From positions 62,001 to 126,000 of the forward strand of contig NZ_AWFA01000012.1 of assembly GCF_000682675.1 (NCBI RefSeq): a stretch of 64,000 bases of DNA. Reading direction: 5' to 3'. Position 1 is the first letter of the stretch. Each line of letters starts with the position of its first letter. The notes under the pieces were generated by a model. That model was not told the origin of the DNA and searched no databases. It saw only the letters and a list, made by a program, of their open reading frames with translations. This DNA comes from Hyphomonas pacifica. Lineage in GTDB: Bacteria; Pseudomonadota; Alphaproteobacteria; Caulobacterales; Hyphomonadaceae. The position numbers and the translations under genes were made by a program. Shown here piece after piece: positions 18,497-27,664 of the stretch.

Positions 18497-20716
18497 TCAA
18501 TCAAACTCGTTGGATCCGAAATCTCCGATTGTTTTCAGGGAGAAACGGATCATGAAATTTTCTTCCGGGCCCAATGTCCGGTCTCTGATTTCAGACCGTT
18601 CATAGACCAGCTCAAATCTGGAGCAATCATCCTCGAAAGCGATGCCATATTGCTGTTTCGCGTTAAGATTCTGCTCGATATCACGCAACTGACCGAAGAA
18701 GACCGAGTACTGGTCGGTAACTTGCACTTCGCCGCGTAGAAAAATGCCTTCACTCTGGCTTCCGACAGGGCTGATGCGGTTGCTGATTTTGTAATATTGG
18801 GCAATACCCCGAAACCTGTTGAAGCGTGTCGACACTGTAGTGTCTATCCGGTTCAAGTTGAGGTCGTCTTCATCAAGACGGGCTTTTGTGTCGACCCGGA
18901 ATGCACTGCCATAGCTGGCAGAGGCCGCAACAATCCAGTCCGATGTCGTGCCCTGCAGATTGCTTACAGCATCGAATTTGGGATCTGGTCTAGAGCGCCA
19001 GCGCCGCCCAACTGTCGTGCTGAGGTTCAGCCCATTCTTCCAGACTGCACGCGTTGTCAGTCCTGCAGAAAGTTTGCCGTCGCCCTCATAAAGATCGTAG
19101 GCGCCGAAACCATTCGCGTCATAGAGTGAAGACTCGTCGAACTCATAGAGCAAGCTGTCTTCGTTCGGGATGGCAGAGTCGTTGACGTTCGAGAGGCCCC
19201 AGGCAACCATCACGGCTGGCTCGACCGTAATGTCCACGCTCTCACCTGGCCGGATCATCGGATAAGCCAGCTGTGTGCCGATATTGCCAACGAAGCGGGA
19301 GACGTTTGCCTTGCCGGATACGTCCTTGTCCAGGGCGTAGTAGTCGCCTCGCGCTTCGGCGAAGGTTTTCAGCGTGAAACCGCCGGGCAAGATATTCAGA
19401 TCCGTCCAGTCGCCACCGAGGCTGACCCGGCGGGAATCTGCGCCGACGTCGCGGCTGAGGATCGCGCTGGAGGCATTGACACTCGCATAGCCAAATTTGC
19501 CTAAATCCCAGTATTTCTGACCAAAAAACACCGGCGTGGCTGTCGGGATTTCGCCGTCATCATCGGATGCACGCAGACCCTGAAACTTCAGTAAAGCGAC
19601 ATCGGTATAGTAATCATCGCCCTGTCCGACGAGGAAAAGCTGGGACAGCAAGCGGCGGGGTTGGTTCGAGTACAGGCCACGCTGCTTATCCTGCCCATTG
19701 ATGTCATACCGGCGATCATAAAGATCGTCAGACTGCTGCTCGACACCAAAGCCCCACTTCCAGTTATTGTTGATGGCGAACAAGCCGCTGCCATAGATAT
19801 GGCTGCGCCATGTGTCGTCGCCAAAGCGTTCCCCATCACTATCGAAGTCCTGCTCCTTGGTGAAGCTGGTATTGATGTTGACTGATCCGGAATAGAATTT
19901 CTTGCGGAAGTCCAATTCCAGCAGAGGATTCACATTCTGCGTGACCATCGGCGAAATGGTCATTTCAGAGGAATCAGATATCGCCCAGTAATAAGGCTGT
20001 TGGTAATACCAACCGAGTTTCGAGGACATCCCGGCGGACGGTATCAGCAAGCCAGACCGACGTTCGGAATTGGGGTCCGGGTGAGCAAGAAACGGGAAGT
20101 AAAACACCGGGATGCCTGCGACTTCGATGACCGCGTCACGATAGGACATCATCTGGCTTTCCTGATCCAGCACCGCGCGCCGGGCGCGAATGGACCAAGT
20201 TGGAGTTTTGTCTTTTTCACAGACAGGGCAGGCCGTATAGACGACCTGATCGAGGGCATCTACGCCATCCGCCTGTCGGATGGCAGAGTTTGCCGCGACC
20301 GTTGCGCCATCTGCGAGCCGGGCCGAGAAGCCTATGGCATAGCCATCCGCCAGCTTGGAATCGACCTCGATTTCATCAGCAAATTGCTGGCTGCCATCTG
20401 TATCAATAATTACGATATTGCCGGTTGCGCGGACACGGTCGGTTGTACGGTCATAGACCAGCTTGTCTGCACGCAGGATCCGGCCTTGATACAGCGCTTC
20501 TACATTGCCCTCTGCAACGAGTTTGTTTTCGTCGCGGATTTCGTAGACATAGTCTGCTTCCAGAACAACGCGTTCATCTTGCTCAGGAGCTGCTGCCCCG
20601 ACAGTGCTCTCTTGGGCGACAGCATACCATGGCAGGCAAGCCGCCATACCCAACGCAGCTGCAACATGATGCCATTTTGCCAAAACGCGTACCCTTACGA
20701 CTGTCCCTGCGCCCAT
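18497..20716 (-). CDS. lptD: LPS-assembly outer-membrane protein LptD
   Basis: A 739-residue protein that with LptE inserts lipopolysaccharide in the outer leaflet. The first about 35 residues form a signal sequence. Residues about 45-160 are the periplasmic OstA/LptA-like jellyroll (VLEADYVYEIRDENKLVAEG). Then comes a CPVCEKDKTPTWSIRARRA block and a large beta-barrel domain. Cys residues occur in the CPVC motif and near the C-terminus (DDCSRFELVY), so disulfide pairing is possible. The ATG at 20716 has GAAGGG upstream. It heads the lptD-surA-pdxA-rsmA group, the same order as in E. coli. Confidence 0.95.
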   Translation of the reverse strand: MGAGTVVRVRVLAKWHHVAAALGMAACLPWYAVAQESTVGAAAPEQDERVVLEADYVYEIRDENKLVAEGNVEALYQGRILRADKLVYDRTTDRVRATGNIVIIDTDGSQQFADEIEVDSKLADGYAIGFSARLADGATVAANSAIRQADGVDALDQVVYTACPVCEKDKTPTWSIRARRAVLDQESQMMSYRDAVIEVAGIPVFYFPFLAHPDPNSERRSGLLIPSAGMSSKLGWYYQQPYYWAISDSSEMTISPMVTQNVNPLLELDFRKKFYSGSVNINTSFTKEQDFDSDGERFGDDTWRSHIYGSGLFAINNNWKWGFGVEQQSDDLYDRRYDINGQDKQRGLYSNQPRRLLSQLFLVGQGDDYYTDVALLKFQGLRASDDDGEIPTATPVFFGQKYWDLGKFGYASVNASSAILSRDVGADSRRVSLGGDWTDLNILPGGFTLKTFAEARGDYYALDKDVSGKANVSRFVGNIGTQLAYPMIRPGESVDITVEPAVMVAWGLSNVNDSAIPNEDSLLYEFDESSLYDANGFGAYDLYEGDGKLSAGLTTRAVWKNGLNLSTTVGRRWRSRPDPKFDAVSNLQGTTSDWIVAASASYGSAFRVDTKARLDEDDLNLNRIDTTVSTRFNRFRGIAQYYKISNRISPVGSQSEGIFLRGEVQVTDQYSVFFGQLRDIEQNLNAKQQYGIAFEDDCSRFELVYERSEIRDRTLGPEENFMIRFSLKTIGDFGSNEFD

Positions 20717-20844
20717 GGGCGCCCTTCGTGCCGCGTGGGCACATGGTTTCCAGAAGGCTTAGAGAGGAAGGCGGGAATCGTCCAGCCATGAGGCGCTTAT
20801 GGCTGAATTTTCATATTTTTTAAGATGCAGCGATGACACATCCT

Positions 20845-21951
20845 TTAAAAGGCAAGCGATGCCAGACCTCCTGGCAGTGTCACGGCATCGCCTGATAGTT
20901 CCAACTCCATCAGAATCGCGGCGCATTGCGCGGGAGTTGCGCCAGCCGCTCGGGCAATCTCGTCAATGGGAATCGGGCTGGGTGAGAGGGCCTGGCGCAC
21001 TCTGTCCGTCAGGCCTTCCGGCAGGTCTTTTGCCGGTTCGCCTTCGTAAAGCGTTGTATCTGCGGCCATGCCGACAAAGGGCAGGCTTGAGAGCATTTCC
21101 AGAATGTCGTCTGCGTGACGTACCAATGTTGCGCCCTGACGGATCAGGCGATTGGTGCCGGCCGAACGAGGGTCCAGCGGAGAGCCTGGCACAGCCATCA
21201 CTTCACGGCCTTGTTCCCCGGCCATACGTGCGGAAATCAGCGAGCCGGACCGTTCTGCTGCCTCCACCACAACGACGCCTCTTGTGAGGCCTGTCACGAT
21301 GCGATTGCGACGGGGGAAATCCTGTGCCTTGGCGCGATACCCGAAGTGGCTTTCTGACAGGATCAGACCATTCGCGGCGATCTCGGCATAAAGGCGGTGG
21401 TGCTGGGGCGGATATATGTGATCGATCGCGCCGCCCAGCACGGCAATCGTGCCGGTTTTCAAGCTGGCGGCGTGCGCTTCGCCATCAATACCAAGGGCCA
21501 GACCGGAGACAATCACGAAGCCTGCCTTGCCGAGATCGCTCGCAATATCTCGCGCGAGTTTCTTGCCTGCCGCAGAAGCATTACGCGCGCCGACAATGGC
21601 GACGGTAGGTTTGCTGGCAAGGTCGATATTGCCGAGCGCTGTCAGAACGGGCGGAGGGGGATCTAGCGCCTTCAGCAATTGCGGATAGCCCGGCTCGCAA
21701 CTCGCGATGACGCGCGCGCCGTATCTCTCTGTTGCAGCGAGTTCGCGCTCGACCGCATCTTGCGCCGGCGGCACCAGTTCGCGGCCGGAGCGGCTCTTGC
21801 GGGTCAGCTCCGGCAGAGCCTCAAGCGCAGCGGCGGCTGATTTGTAGCGGTGTAGTAACTGAAAGAACGTGACCGGGCCGACATAGGGTGTTCTGGCCAG
21901 TCGCAGCCACGCCAGACGTTCCTGGTCTGTCAGTGGCCGTCCCGGTGTCAT
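20845..21951 (-). CDS. dprA: DNA-processing protein DprA
   Basis: A 368-residue DprA/Smf protein that loads RecA on incoming single-stranded DNA during transformation. The start is the ATG at 21951, which overlaps the plsY stop as ATGA; a further upstream extension would run far into plsY. The Rossmann-like core has VAIVGARNASAAGKK, SGLALGIDGEAHAASL and GGAIDHIYPPQHHRLY. A C-terminal winged-helix segment (IDEIARAAGATPAQCAAIL) matches the DprA DML1-like domain. The N-terminal SAM-like helical region is present. Confidence 0.95.
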   Translation of the reverse strand: MTPGRPLTDQERLAWLRLARTPYVGPVTFFQLLHRYKSAAAALEALPELTRKSRSGRELVPPAQDAVERELAATERYGARVIASCEPGYPQLLKALDPPPPVLTALGNIDLASKPTVAIVGARNASAAGKKLARDIASDLGKAGFVIVSGLALGIDGEAHAASLKTGTIAVLGGAIDHIYPPQHHRLYAEIAANGLILSESHFGYRAKAQDFPRRNRIVTGLTRGVVVVEAAERSGSLISARMAGEQGREVMAVPGSPLDPRSAGTNRLIRQGATLVRHADDILEMLSSLPFVGMAADTTLYEGEPAKDLPEGLTDRVRQALSPSPIPIDEIARAAGATPAQCAAILMELELSGDAVTLPGGLASLAF

Positions 21952-22565
21952 GCGTCCGGTGTGTCCTTCTTGGCACCGAAGCGAGGTTCCTGGCCCTTCA
22001 GCAAGCGGCCAAGATTGGCGCGGTGCGTCCAGAACACGAAGAGAGAGAGCAGGGCCAGGCCGCACAAGATGAACATATTACGTTCTCCGAGCATCCACGC
22101 ACCAGGCGGAACGAGCGCGGCTGCCGTCAGCGCGGCAAGCGAGGAAATGCGAGTCAGGGCAAACAGGCCGAGCCATATCGGCGCAGCGACGTAAAAGCCC
22201 GGCAGGGACACGAAGGGCAACAAGCCTGCATAGGTCGCGACGCCCTTGCCACCCTTGAAGCCCAGCCAGACGGGATAGCAATGTCCGACAAAGGCGAAGG
22301 CCCCGGCTACGAAACCGACTTCCCGGCTTGCCAGCAGGCCAAAGCCGAGAGCCAGAAGCCCCGCCTTGAGACTGTCGAGCAGCAGCGTGGCGAGCGCCAG
22401 ATCCTTGCGACCGGTGCGCAGAACATTGGTTGCGCCGATATTGCCGGAGCCGATCTGGCGAATGTCCCCCAGGCCTGCAGCCTTGGTGATCAGCAGTCCG
22501 AAGGGGATGGACCCTGCCAGATATCCGCAGATTGCTGCGAGTGGAAATGCCAGTGAGGCTCCCAT
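21948..22565 (-). CDS. plsY: Acyl-phosphate:glycerol-3-phosphate acyltransferase PlsY
   Basis: A 205-residue integral membrane protein that makes lysophosphatidic acid from acyl-phosphate and glycerol-3-phosphate, the first step of phospholipid synthesis. Conserved loops GSIPFGLLI, GSGNIGATNVLRTG and KGGKGVATYAG are present, with about five hydrophobic helices. It overlaps dprA by four bases; plsY-dprA adjacency is common in alphaproteobacteria. It lies 68 bases downstream of pyrC'. Confidence 0.97.
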   Translation of the reverse strand: MGASLAFPLAAICGYLAGSIPFGLLITKAAGLGDIRQIGSGNIGATNVLRTGRKDLALATLLLDSLKAGLLALGFGLLASREVGFVAGAFAFVGHCYPVWLGFKGGKGVATYAGLLPFVSLPGFYVAAPIWLGLFALTRISSLAALTAAALVPPGAWMLGERNMFILCGLALLSLFVFWTHRANLGRLLKGQEPRFGAKKDTPDA

Positions 22566-22633
22566 CCCATTCTCCTCAATTCCCGATTGAAAGCCTACGG
22601 ACGAAACGCCAGGCTAGCAAGAGTCTCGCATTC

Positions 22634-23914
22634 TTAACGTGTGAATACGCATTCGCCAGAAATGAAAGTCTGAATTACCCGTCCCTGCAGCCGGCGGCCA
22701 TCAAAGGGCGAGTTGGTCGAGCGGGAGCGAAGATACTCGCGTTCGCACAGCCATGGCTTGCCCGGATCGAACAGGATCAAGTCAGCCGGCGCGTCTTCCG
22801 CGAGGCGACCTTGGGGCAGGCCAATCATGTCTGCTGGGCCGCAGGTGATGGGTGCCAGCGCTTCCAGCAGGCTAAGCGGGCCATCATGGACAAGGCTGAG
22901 CAGGGCCGCGAGCGTGGTTTCCAAACCGGCGGCGCCAAAGCTGGCCTCCCCGAATGGCAGACGTTTCTCTTCCGGCGGCTGCGGATCATGGGCCGAGACG
23001 ACGGCATCAATCTCGCCTGCTTTCAGCGCCTGGATCATGGCGAGGCGCGTGTCCTCATCCCGGAAGGGCGGGTTCACTTTGCAATAGGTGAGATAGTCGC
23101 CGATATCGAGTTCATTGAAGAATAGCGTGTGAGCCGCGATCGTCGTGAACACATTCGCGCCTTCAGCTCGGGATTTCGCAACGAGTTCCAGCGTGCGCGG
23201 GGTTGATACCTGGTCCAGGATCAGTGTGCAGCCCGTGGTTTCGGCTAGCATCAGGTCTCGCGCGGCCCCGATCCATTCGGCCTCGCGGGGGATGCCTGCG
23301 AGGCCCTTGCGGGCGGCGAAAGCGCCGCCATTCATGACGCCTGAGCCCTTTAGGGCGCGGTCGTCCGGCCTAGACATGATGATAGCGCCCCGGCTGGCGG
23401 CATATGTCATGGCGCGCTTCAGAATGGAGGCATTCTGCAGCGGTTCGTCACCATTGGTGAACAGCACGGCACCGGCATCTGCCATAAGGCCGATCTCGGC
23501 CATGGCTTCGCCCTTGAGGCCTGTGGTCAGCGCGCCTGCCGGATAGATACGCGCCTTGGCGCTGGTCTTCGCTCGGTCCGAGATGAAGCGCACCAGCGCG
23601 ACATCGTCAATCACCGGCTTCGTATCCGGCATGACGACAAGGCTGGTCACCCCTCCTGCAACCGCGGCGCGAGATGCGGTCGCCAGGGTCTCTTTCTGCT
23701 CATCGCCTGGTTCACCTGTCTTGACGCGCAGATCAATCAGGCCGGGGGCAAGGCAGAGACCTGCAGCGTCCAGGCTTTCTTCTGCATTGGTATGGGGGCC
23801 TGTCGCGCCGGGTGTAATCGCGGTGATCTTGCCATCCTCGACCAGGACAGCGCCGGTCTCGTCAAGGCCTGTAGCCGGGTCCAGAAGGCGAGCATTATAG
23901 ATAGAGAGACTCAT
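22634..23914 (-). CDS. Inactive dihydroorotase homologue (PyrC'/PyrX)
   Basis: A full-length 426-residue class I dihydroorotase-like amidohydrolase. The catalytic signature is lost: the HxH of the usual PGxxDxHxHxR motif reads DLRVK here (residues 61-65), the TPHHL motif reads AAHTL, and the catalytic TDHAPH segment reads SAHDPQ (307-312), removing the metal ligands and the catalytic Asp. The structural motif [10 protein letters not shown] is retained. It overlaps pyrB by four bases. In Pseudomonas a similar non-catalytic pyrC' subunit is required to assemble aspartate transcarbamoylase; I infer the same role here. A genuine pyrC should exist elsewhere. Confidence 0.88.
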   Translation of the reverse strand: MSLSIYNARLLDPATGLDETGAVLVEDGKITAITPGATGPHTNAEESLDAAGLCLAPGLIDLRVKTGEPGDEQKETLATASRAAVAGGVTSLVVMPDTKPVIDDVALVRFISDRAKTSAKARIYPAGALTTGLKGEAMAEIGLMADAGAVLFTNGDEPLQNASILKRAMTYAASRGAIIMSRPDDRALKGSGVMNGGAFAARKGLAGIPREAEWIGAARDLMLAETTGCTLILDQVSTPRTLELVAKSRAEGANVFTTIAAHTLFFNELDIGDYLTYCKVNPPFRDEDTRLAMIQALKAGEIDAVVSAHDPQPPEEKRLPFGEASFGAAGLETTLAALLSLVHDGPLSLLEALAPITCGPADMIGLPQGRLAEDAPADLILFDPGKPWLCEREYLRSRSTNSPFDGRRLQGRVIQTFISGECVFTR

Positions 23915-24858
23915 GGGCGGCCTCCTGCGAGAAGGTGGAGCACGGCCTCCCGCACAGCGACGCCCATCTCTACCTGTTCGGTAATGACAGAGCGTTCGCC
24001 ATCGGCAATCGCGCTTTCAATCTCGATGCCTCGGTTCATCGGTCCGGGGTGCATCACGATGGCGTCTTCTTTGGCGAGGGAGAAACGCTCCTGCGTCAGG
24101 CCGAAATAGCGGAAATATTCGCGGCGGCTGGGTAGGTAAGCTCCATCCATCCGTTCCAGCTGCAGGCGTAGCATCATCACGACATCCGCCCCCTGCAGGG
24201 CGGTGTCAAAATCTGACGTCGCAGAGGCCGCACCCCAGGTCTCCGTTCCTGATGGCAACAAGGTACGCGGCGCGCATAGGTGCACTTCCGCGCCGAGCAG
24301 ATGGAGCGCCTGAGTCGTCGAGCGGGCAACACGGGAGTGCGCGATATCTCCGCAGATCACAACTTTCAGGCCTTCGACCCGGCCTTTGTTACGTCGGATC
24401 GTCAGCGTATCCAGCAAGCCCTGTGTAGGGTGCTCATGCGTGCCGTCGCCGGCATTGATGACCGCGCAGTCGACCTTGCGAGACAGCAGTTTCGCGCCCC
24501 CGGAAGCCGAGTGGCGGACAACCAGCACATCCGGTTTCATGGCATTCAGCGTCATCGCCGTGTCGATCAGGGTCTCACCCTTTTTGACCGAAGACTGCGC
24601 GACCGGCATAGAGATGACATCCGCGCCAAGGCGGCGGGCGGCAATCTCGAAGCTGCTCATGGTGCGGGTGGAGTTCTCGAAAAACAGGTTCACCACCGTC
24701 TTTCCGGACAGGACCGGATCGGCGCGCTGGCCCGCCCGGGTCGCTTCCGCGTACTCATTGGCGAGATCCAGAATGTGAGTGATATCGAGCGGGTGAAGGC
24801 CTTCAATGCCTAACAGATGCTCGTGCTCGAAGGTGTAGTGATATGCCGCCTTGGTCAT
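23911..24858 (-). CDS. pyrB: Aspartate carbamoyltransferase catalytic subunit
   Basis: A 315-residue enzyme that condenses carbamoyl phosphate with aspartate in pyrimidine synthesis. The start at 24858 gives the normal family length; the open frame upstream overlaps the AEC transporter gene and looks non-coding. Carbamoyl-phosphate-binding STRT is at 63-66 (FFENSTRT), HPTQ lies in [14 protein letters not shown], and MHPGPMNRG is near the C-terminus. It is coupled by ATGA to the pyrC' gene. No pyrI regulatory subunit gene is adjacent, consistent with a class A type ATCase built from PyrB and PyrC'. Confidence 0.97.
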   Translation of the reverse strand: MTKAAYHYTFEHEHLLGIEGLHPLDITHILDLANEYAEATRAGQRADPVLSGKTVVNLFFENSTRTMSSFEIAARRLGADVISMPVAQSSVKKGETLIDTAMTLNAMKPDVLVVRHSASGGAKLLSRKVDCAVINAGDGTHEHPTQGLLDTLTIRRNKGRVEGLKVVICGDIAHSRVARSTTQALHLLGAEVHLCAPRTLLPSGTETWGAASATSDFDTALQGADVVMMLRLQLERMDGAYLPSRREYFRYFGLTQERFSLAKEDAIVMHPGPMNRGIEIESAIADGERSVITEQVEMGVAVREAVLHLLAGGRP

Positions 24859-24914
24859 GGAGGCCCTTTCGATTTTCGGCGGTTTAGGCGCGATTCTGGC
24901 TTCGGGCAAGGCCC

Positions 24915-25829
24915 TCAACTGGTCAGAAGCAGATAAAGCCCAGGCATGGTGATCATGGCTAGCACAGTCTCCACAGCAATCAGGTTTGCTGCCAGGGGCG
25001 CGTCGCCGCCAAGTTCCTTGGCCAGAATGTAGGAACTGGTCGCGGTAGGCGTGGCGGCGCAGATCAGGGCGACGACCAGCGGCATGCCCGTCACACCCAG
25101 CAAGAAGCAAAAGCCAACCGCCAGCGCAGGCAGGCCGAGCAGTCTAACCAAAGACCAGCCAAATGTCCGCGGTCCAGCCCGACGCAGGGCAGACAGGTCT
25201 ACGCCCGCCCCGGCAGCCAGCAGGCCAAGCGCCAGCGCCGCGTCTCCCAGAATACGCAAACTATCATCCAGGAGACGCGGCAGGGAAATGCTGGCCGCAG
25301 CCAGCGCGAGGCCAAGGATACAGGCGATGACTATGGGATTTCTGATCAGCGCAACGAACGGGTTCGGCTTCGGTCCGTGCGGTTTTTCAGCATGAGAGAT
25401 CAGTGCGTAGACGGAGATAATATTGGCGGTCGGGATCATTACAGCGGCGGCAATAGTGACCAGTGCCAATCCCTGTTCCCCGAACAGAAGACTGCCGATG
25501 GAGAGGCCAATCATCGTGTTCCAGCGCACATTGGACTGTATGACTGAACCCACGGCCGGGCCGGGCATGTTTGGCATGAACCGCCCAAGCAAACCAAATG
25601 CACCCAGCGTAATCTGCGCCAGGATCAGCGCAGCGGCGAGCCCCCATGGCGCAGTCTCGAACGGGGCATTGGCCAGGGTCCGGACGATTAGGGCCGGGAA
25701 CAGGACGACATAGGACAGCCGCTCAATGGCCCGCCAGCTTTCAGTCGGGATCCATTTGCGGACAGACAGGATATGTCCGAGCGATACAATCGCGATGACG
25801 GGAAGCAGCGCATAGAGAAAGCCGCTCAT
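24915..25829 (-). CDS. AEC-family (auxin efflux carrier type) membrane transporter
   Basis: A 304-residue protein with about ten hydrophobic segments in two halves of five, as in the AEC/YfdV family of secondary transporters. The N-terminus [19 protein letters not shown] and the C-terminal [19 protein letters not shown] motif are characteristic. Substrate is unknown; bacterial relatives move organic acids such as malate or malonate. It overlaps ruvX by four bases, with ruvX upstream, and is followed by pyrB 56 bases later. Confidence 0.85.
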   Translation of the reverse strand: MSGFLYALLPVIAIVSLGHILSVRKWIPTESWRAIERLSYVVLFPALIVRTLANAPFETAPWGLAAALILAQITLGAFGLLGRFMPNMPGPAVGSVIQSNVRWNTMIGLSIGSLLFGEQGLALVTIAAAVMIPTANIISVYALISHAEKPHGPKPNPFVALIRNPIVIACILGLALAAASISLPRLLDDSLRILGDAALALGLLAAGAGVDLSALRRAGPRTFGWSLVRLLGLPALAVGFCFLLGVTGMPLVVALICAATPTATSSYILAKELGGDAPLAANLIAVETVLAMITMPGLYLLLTS

Positions 25830-26284
25830 GGCAGCTGTGCCAGACTATGCATGGCATCCTTCAGGATGACCGCGGCGGCTGACGCATCGATTCGCTCGGC
25901 CCGTCGACGACGAGAGATATCGGCAGAGATCATGGTGCGTTCTGCTTCGGCGGTTGAGAGCCGCTCATCCTGAAACAGCAGGGGCACGTCGCGTTTTTGC
26001 AGAATGTGCCAGGCCATGGCGCGCACGGACTGGGCGCGGGGCCCCTCGCTGCCATCCATATTGAGGGGCAGGCCCATGACGAGCCCCACAGCCCGCCGGT
26101 CATCATAGATGTGGAACAGGCGGTCCAGAACAGGCGCCAGCTTCTTGCCGCGCGGAATGGTTTCTACAGGGCTCGCAATCATGCGCAGCGCATCGGCTGA
26201 GGCGACGCCCAGCGTCTTGGTGCCAGGGTCCAGCCCGAGTAGGGCGCCAGTGCGCGGAAAGTCTGCGAGATCAGTTACAGGCAT
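25826..26284 (-). CDS. ruvX: Putative pre-16S rRNA nuclease / Holliday-junction resolvase-like protein
   Basis: A 152-residue YqgF/RuvX protein with an RNase H-like fold. The first acidic residue lies in [15 protein letters not shown], the second in the central [15 protein letters not shown] region, and the third in [15 protein letters not shown]. It is an essential family involved in 16S rRNA 5' end maturation; a resolvase role was the original proposal. It is divergent from gatC, with 79 bases between them, and is translationally coupled to the AEC transporter. Confidence 0.94.
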   Translation of the reverse strand: MPVTDLADFPRTGALLGLDPGTKTLGVASADALRMIASPVETIPRGKKLAPVLDRLFHIYDDRRAVGLVMGLPLNMDGSEGPRAQSVRAMAWHILQKRDVPLLFQDERLSTAEAERTMISADISRRRRAERIDASAAAVILKDAMHSLAQLP

Positions 26285-26363
26285 TTGCAGCCCACATAGC
26301 GCCTTGAAGCGAGCTTGCCTATGGCGTATTCGAGCCGTTCAAATTGCCGGACTGGAGCCAGAC

Positions 26364-26651
26364 ATGAGTGTTACGAAGGATGATGTACGCAAGGTTGCCC
26401 GCCTGTCGCGTATCGCCGTGACCGAGGAACATGTGGAAGAACTGACCGGTGAGCTGAATGGCATCATGGGATGGATCGACCAGTTGAACGAAGTCAATGT
26501 CGAAGGTGTGGAACCAATGACCTCTGTCGTTGAGACCAAACTCCCCATGCGCGAAGACGTCGTTACCGATGGCAACATCCAGGATCAGGTTCTGGCAAAT
26601 GCGCCGCGCAGCGAAGACGGCTTCTTCGTCGTGCCGAAGGCAGTCGAATAG
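26364..26651 (+). CDS. gatC: Asp-tRNA(Asn)/Glu-tRNA(Gln) amidotransferase subunit C
   Basis: A 95-residue GatC. The start at 26364 is set by GGAG about seven bases upstream and by the family N-terminus (MSVTKDDVRKVARLSRIAV). The typical NVEGVEPMTSV and C-terminal NAPRSEDGFFVVPKAVE are present. GatC stabilises GatA in the GatCAB complex. It is separated from gatA by about 1 kb containing two genes on the other strand, an unusual arrangement. Confidence 0.97.
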   Translation: MSVTKDDVRKVARLSRIAVTEEHVEELTGELNGIMGWIDQLNEVNVEGVEPMTSVVETKLPMREDVVTDGNIQDQVLANAPRSEDGFFVVPKAVE

Positions 26652-26654
26652 ATC

Positions 26655-27053
26655 TCAGATCGCTTCTTCAGCGAACTCTTCATAATTGATCAGAATTTCG
26701 GTGCCGGCGGGGATATCCTGTCCCGCGCTGAGCGTGACTGTCTGTGCCTCGCCATCCACCTCGAAGACGGCATTCGCTTCCGGGCTGTGATTGCACATTG
26801 AGATCAGACCAAAGGCAACGGCCGCCCGCATCTTTCCGTCAGCATTTTCATCGACATAGAAAACATAGTGGTAGAGGCGCGTTTTCCGGACGGCTTCCGT
26901 GTCTTCCTCGTTCAGGATGAGAAGAGGGTAGACGGCGATTACCTGCCCCTTGGAAATGGAAACGGCCGCGAACAGGCCGCGACCGTGAAAAGGGGATTGG
27001 CGTACCTCAATCATGGAGGCCTGTATGTTGTCTGGCATGCTGTCTTGTAGCAT
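26655..27053 (-). CDS. SET-domain protein
   Basis: A 132-residue single-domain protein with SET motifs: SPFHGRGLFAAVSISKGQVI near the N-terminus, SMCNHSPEANAVFEV (the NHS cofactor-binding motif) and GTEILINYEEF at the C-terminus. SET proteins are usually SAM-dependent lysine methyltransferases; the bacterial substrate is unknown. The start is uncertain: ATG codons at 27053, 27038 and 27014 are in frame, and the last (MIEVRQSPFHGRG) matches the way related small SET proteins begin. Its stop is 3 bases from that of convergent gatC. Confidence 0.8.
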   Translation of the reverse strand: MLQDSMPDNIQASMIEVRQSPFHGRGLFAAVSISKGQVIAVYPLLILNEEDTEAVRKTRLYHYVFYVDENADGKMRAAVAFGLISMCNHSPEANAVFEVDGEAQTVTLSAGQDIPAGTEILINYEEFAEEAI

Positions 27054-27055
27054 GC
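27035..27055. promoter_or_regulatory. Inverted repeat over the start of the SET gene
   Basis: GCATGCT, a 7-base spacer, and AGCATGC form a perfect 7-bp dyad. It covers the two upstream ATG candidates of the SET gene (27053 and 27038). It could be an operator or an mRNA hairpin that makes the downstream ATG at 27014 the real start. Role inferred only. Confidence 0.35.
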
Positions 27056-27071
27056 CTGTAACGGGCGGCCA

Positions 27072-27527
27072 CTAGTCTTCTTGGGGCGCGCTCGAAGATT
27101 CTTCGACGTCAGCCTTTTCTGCATCCGGGTTCCATTTGTGGATGGATTTCACCGTACAACGCTGCGTGTCGAACGGGCTGCCGTCGCGTCCGCCCATTAT
27201 CTGAGTCGAGACGATGATGGCATCCATATCGCGCAGACAGCTACCGGTCGAATCTAGGCCAATTCTCATGGCATCATCCAGATTGGTGCAGACGCCCATT
27301 ACCTCGATCAGGTAATGATCGCGCCCTTCGCGAACGGTCAGCGTGTCACGGGTATTGTTGCCGAAACTGTCGATTGAGCTGGCAAAGCAGATGCGGTCGA
27401 CCTCTTCGCCGAGACGCGGATCATCGGCATATTTTGCGACACCGCGGGGTGTTTCTTCGCCTGCTGGTGTTGAAGCGCAGGCCGCCAGAAGAATGGGGGC
27501 TGCGAGTATGTAGAGTAGAGTGCGCAT
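27072..27527 (-). CDS. Predicted lipoprotein of unknown function
   Basis: A 151-residue protein with a lipoprotein signal (about residues 1-17, lipobox LLAAC). GAGG five bases before the ATG at 27527 supports this start over one 15 bases upstream. The mature part contains several Cys residues (RICFASS, GVCTNLDD, GSCLRDMD, QRCTVK), suggesting disulfides in the periplasm, and an acidic, Ser-rich tail. It resembles small alphaproteobacterial DUF6491-type lipoproteins, but I cannot give a function. It is divergent from gatA and follows it by 137 bases. Confidence 0.75.
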   Translation of the reverse strand: MRTLLYILAAPILLAACASTPAGEETPRGVAKYADDPRLGEEVDRICFASSIDSFGNNTRDTLTVREGRDHYLIEVMGVCTNLDDAMRIGLDSTGSCLRDMDAIIVSTQIMGGRDGSPFDTQRCTVKSIHKWNPDAEKADVEESSSAPQED

Positions 27528-27664
27528 GGAATCCTCACACATGATCTGATGTTGGAAAAAAGCCTGCTCCAGGCCGGTTCAACTGACAAGAAGGCTCACG
27601 GAGACTTGAACTTTCCCTGCAAGACGTCATAGCAAGCGGTCTGAATTCATAAAGAGCGTGCTCC

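Noticed and set aside
22634-23914. pyrC' as a decayed pseudogene
   Set aside because: The reading frame is full length without frameshift, the structural motifs are kept, and it is tightly coupled to pyrB, which fits a maintained non-catalytic subunit.
24859-25110. N-terminal extension of pyrB
   Set aside because: It overlaps the AEC transporter gene and would make PyrB far longer than the family.
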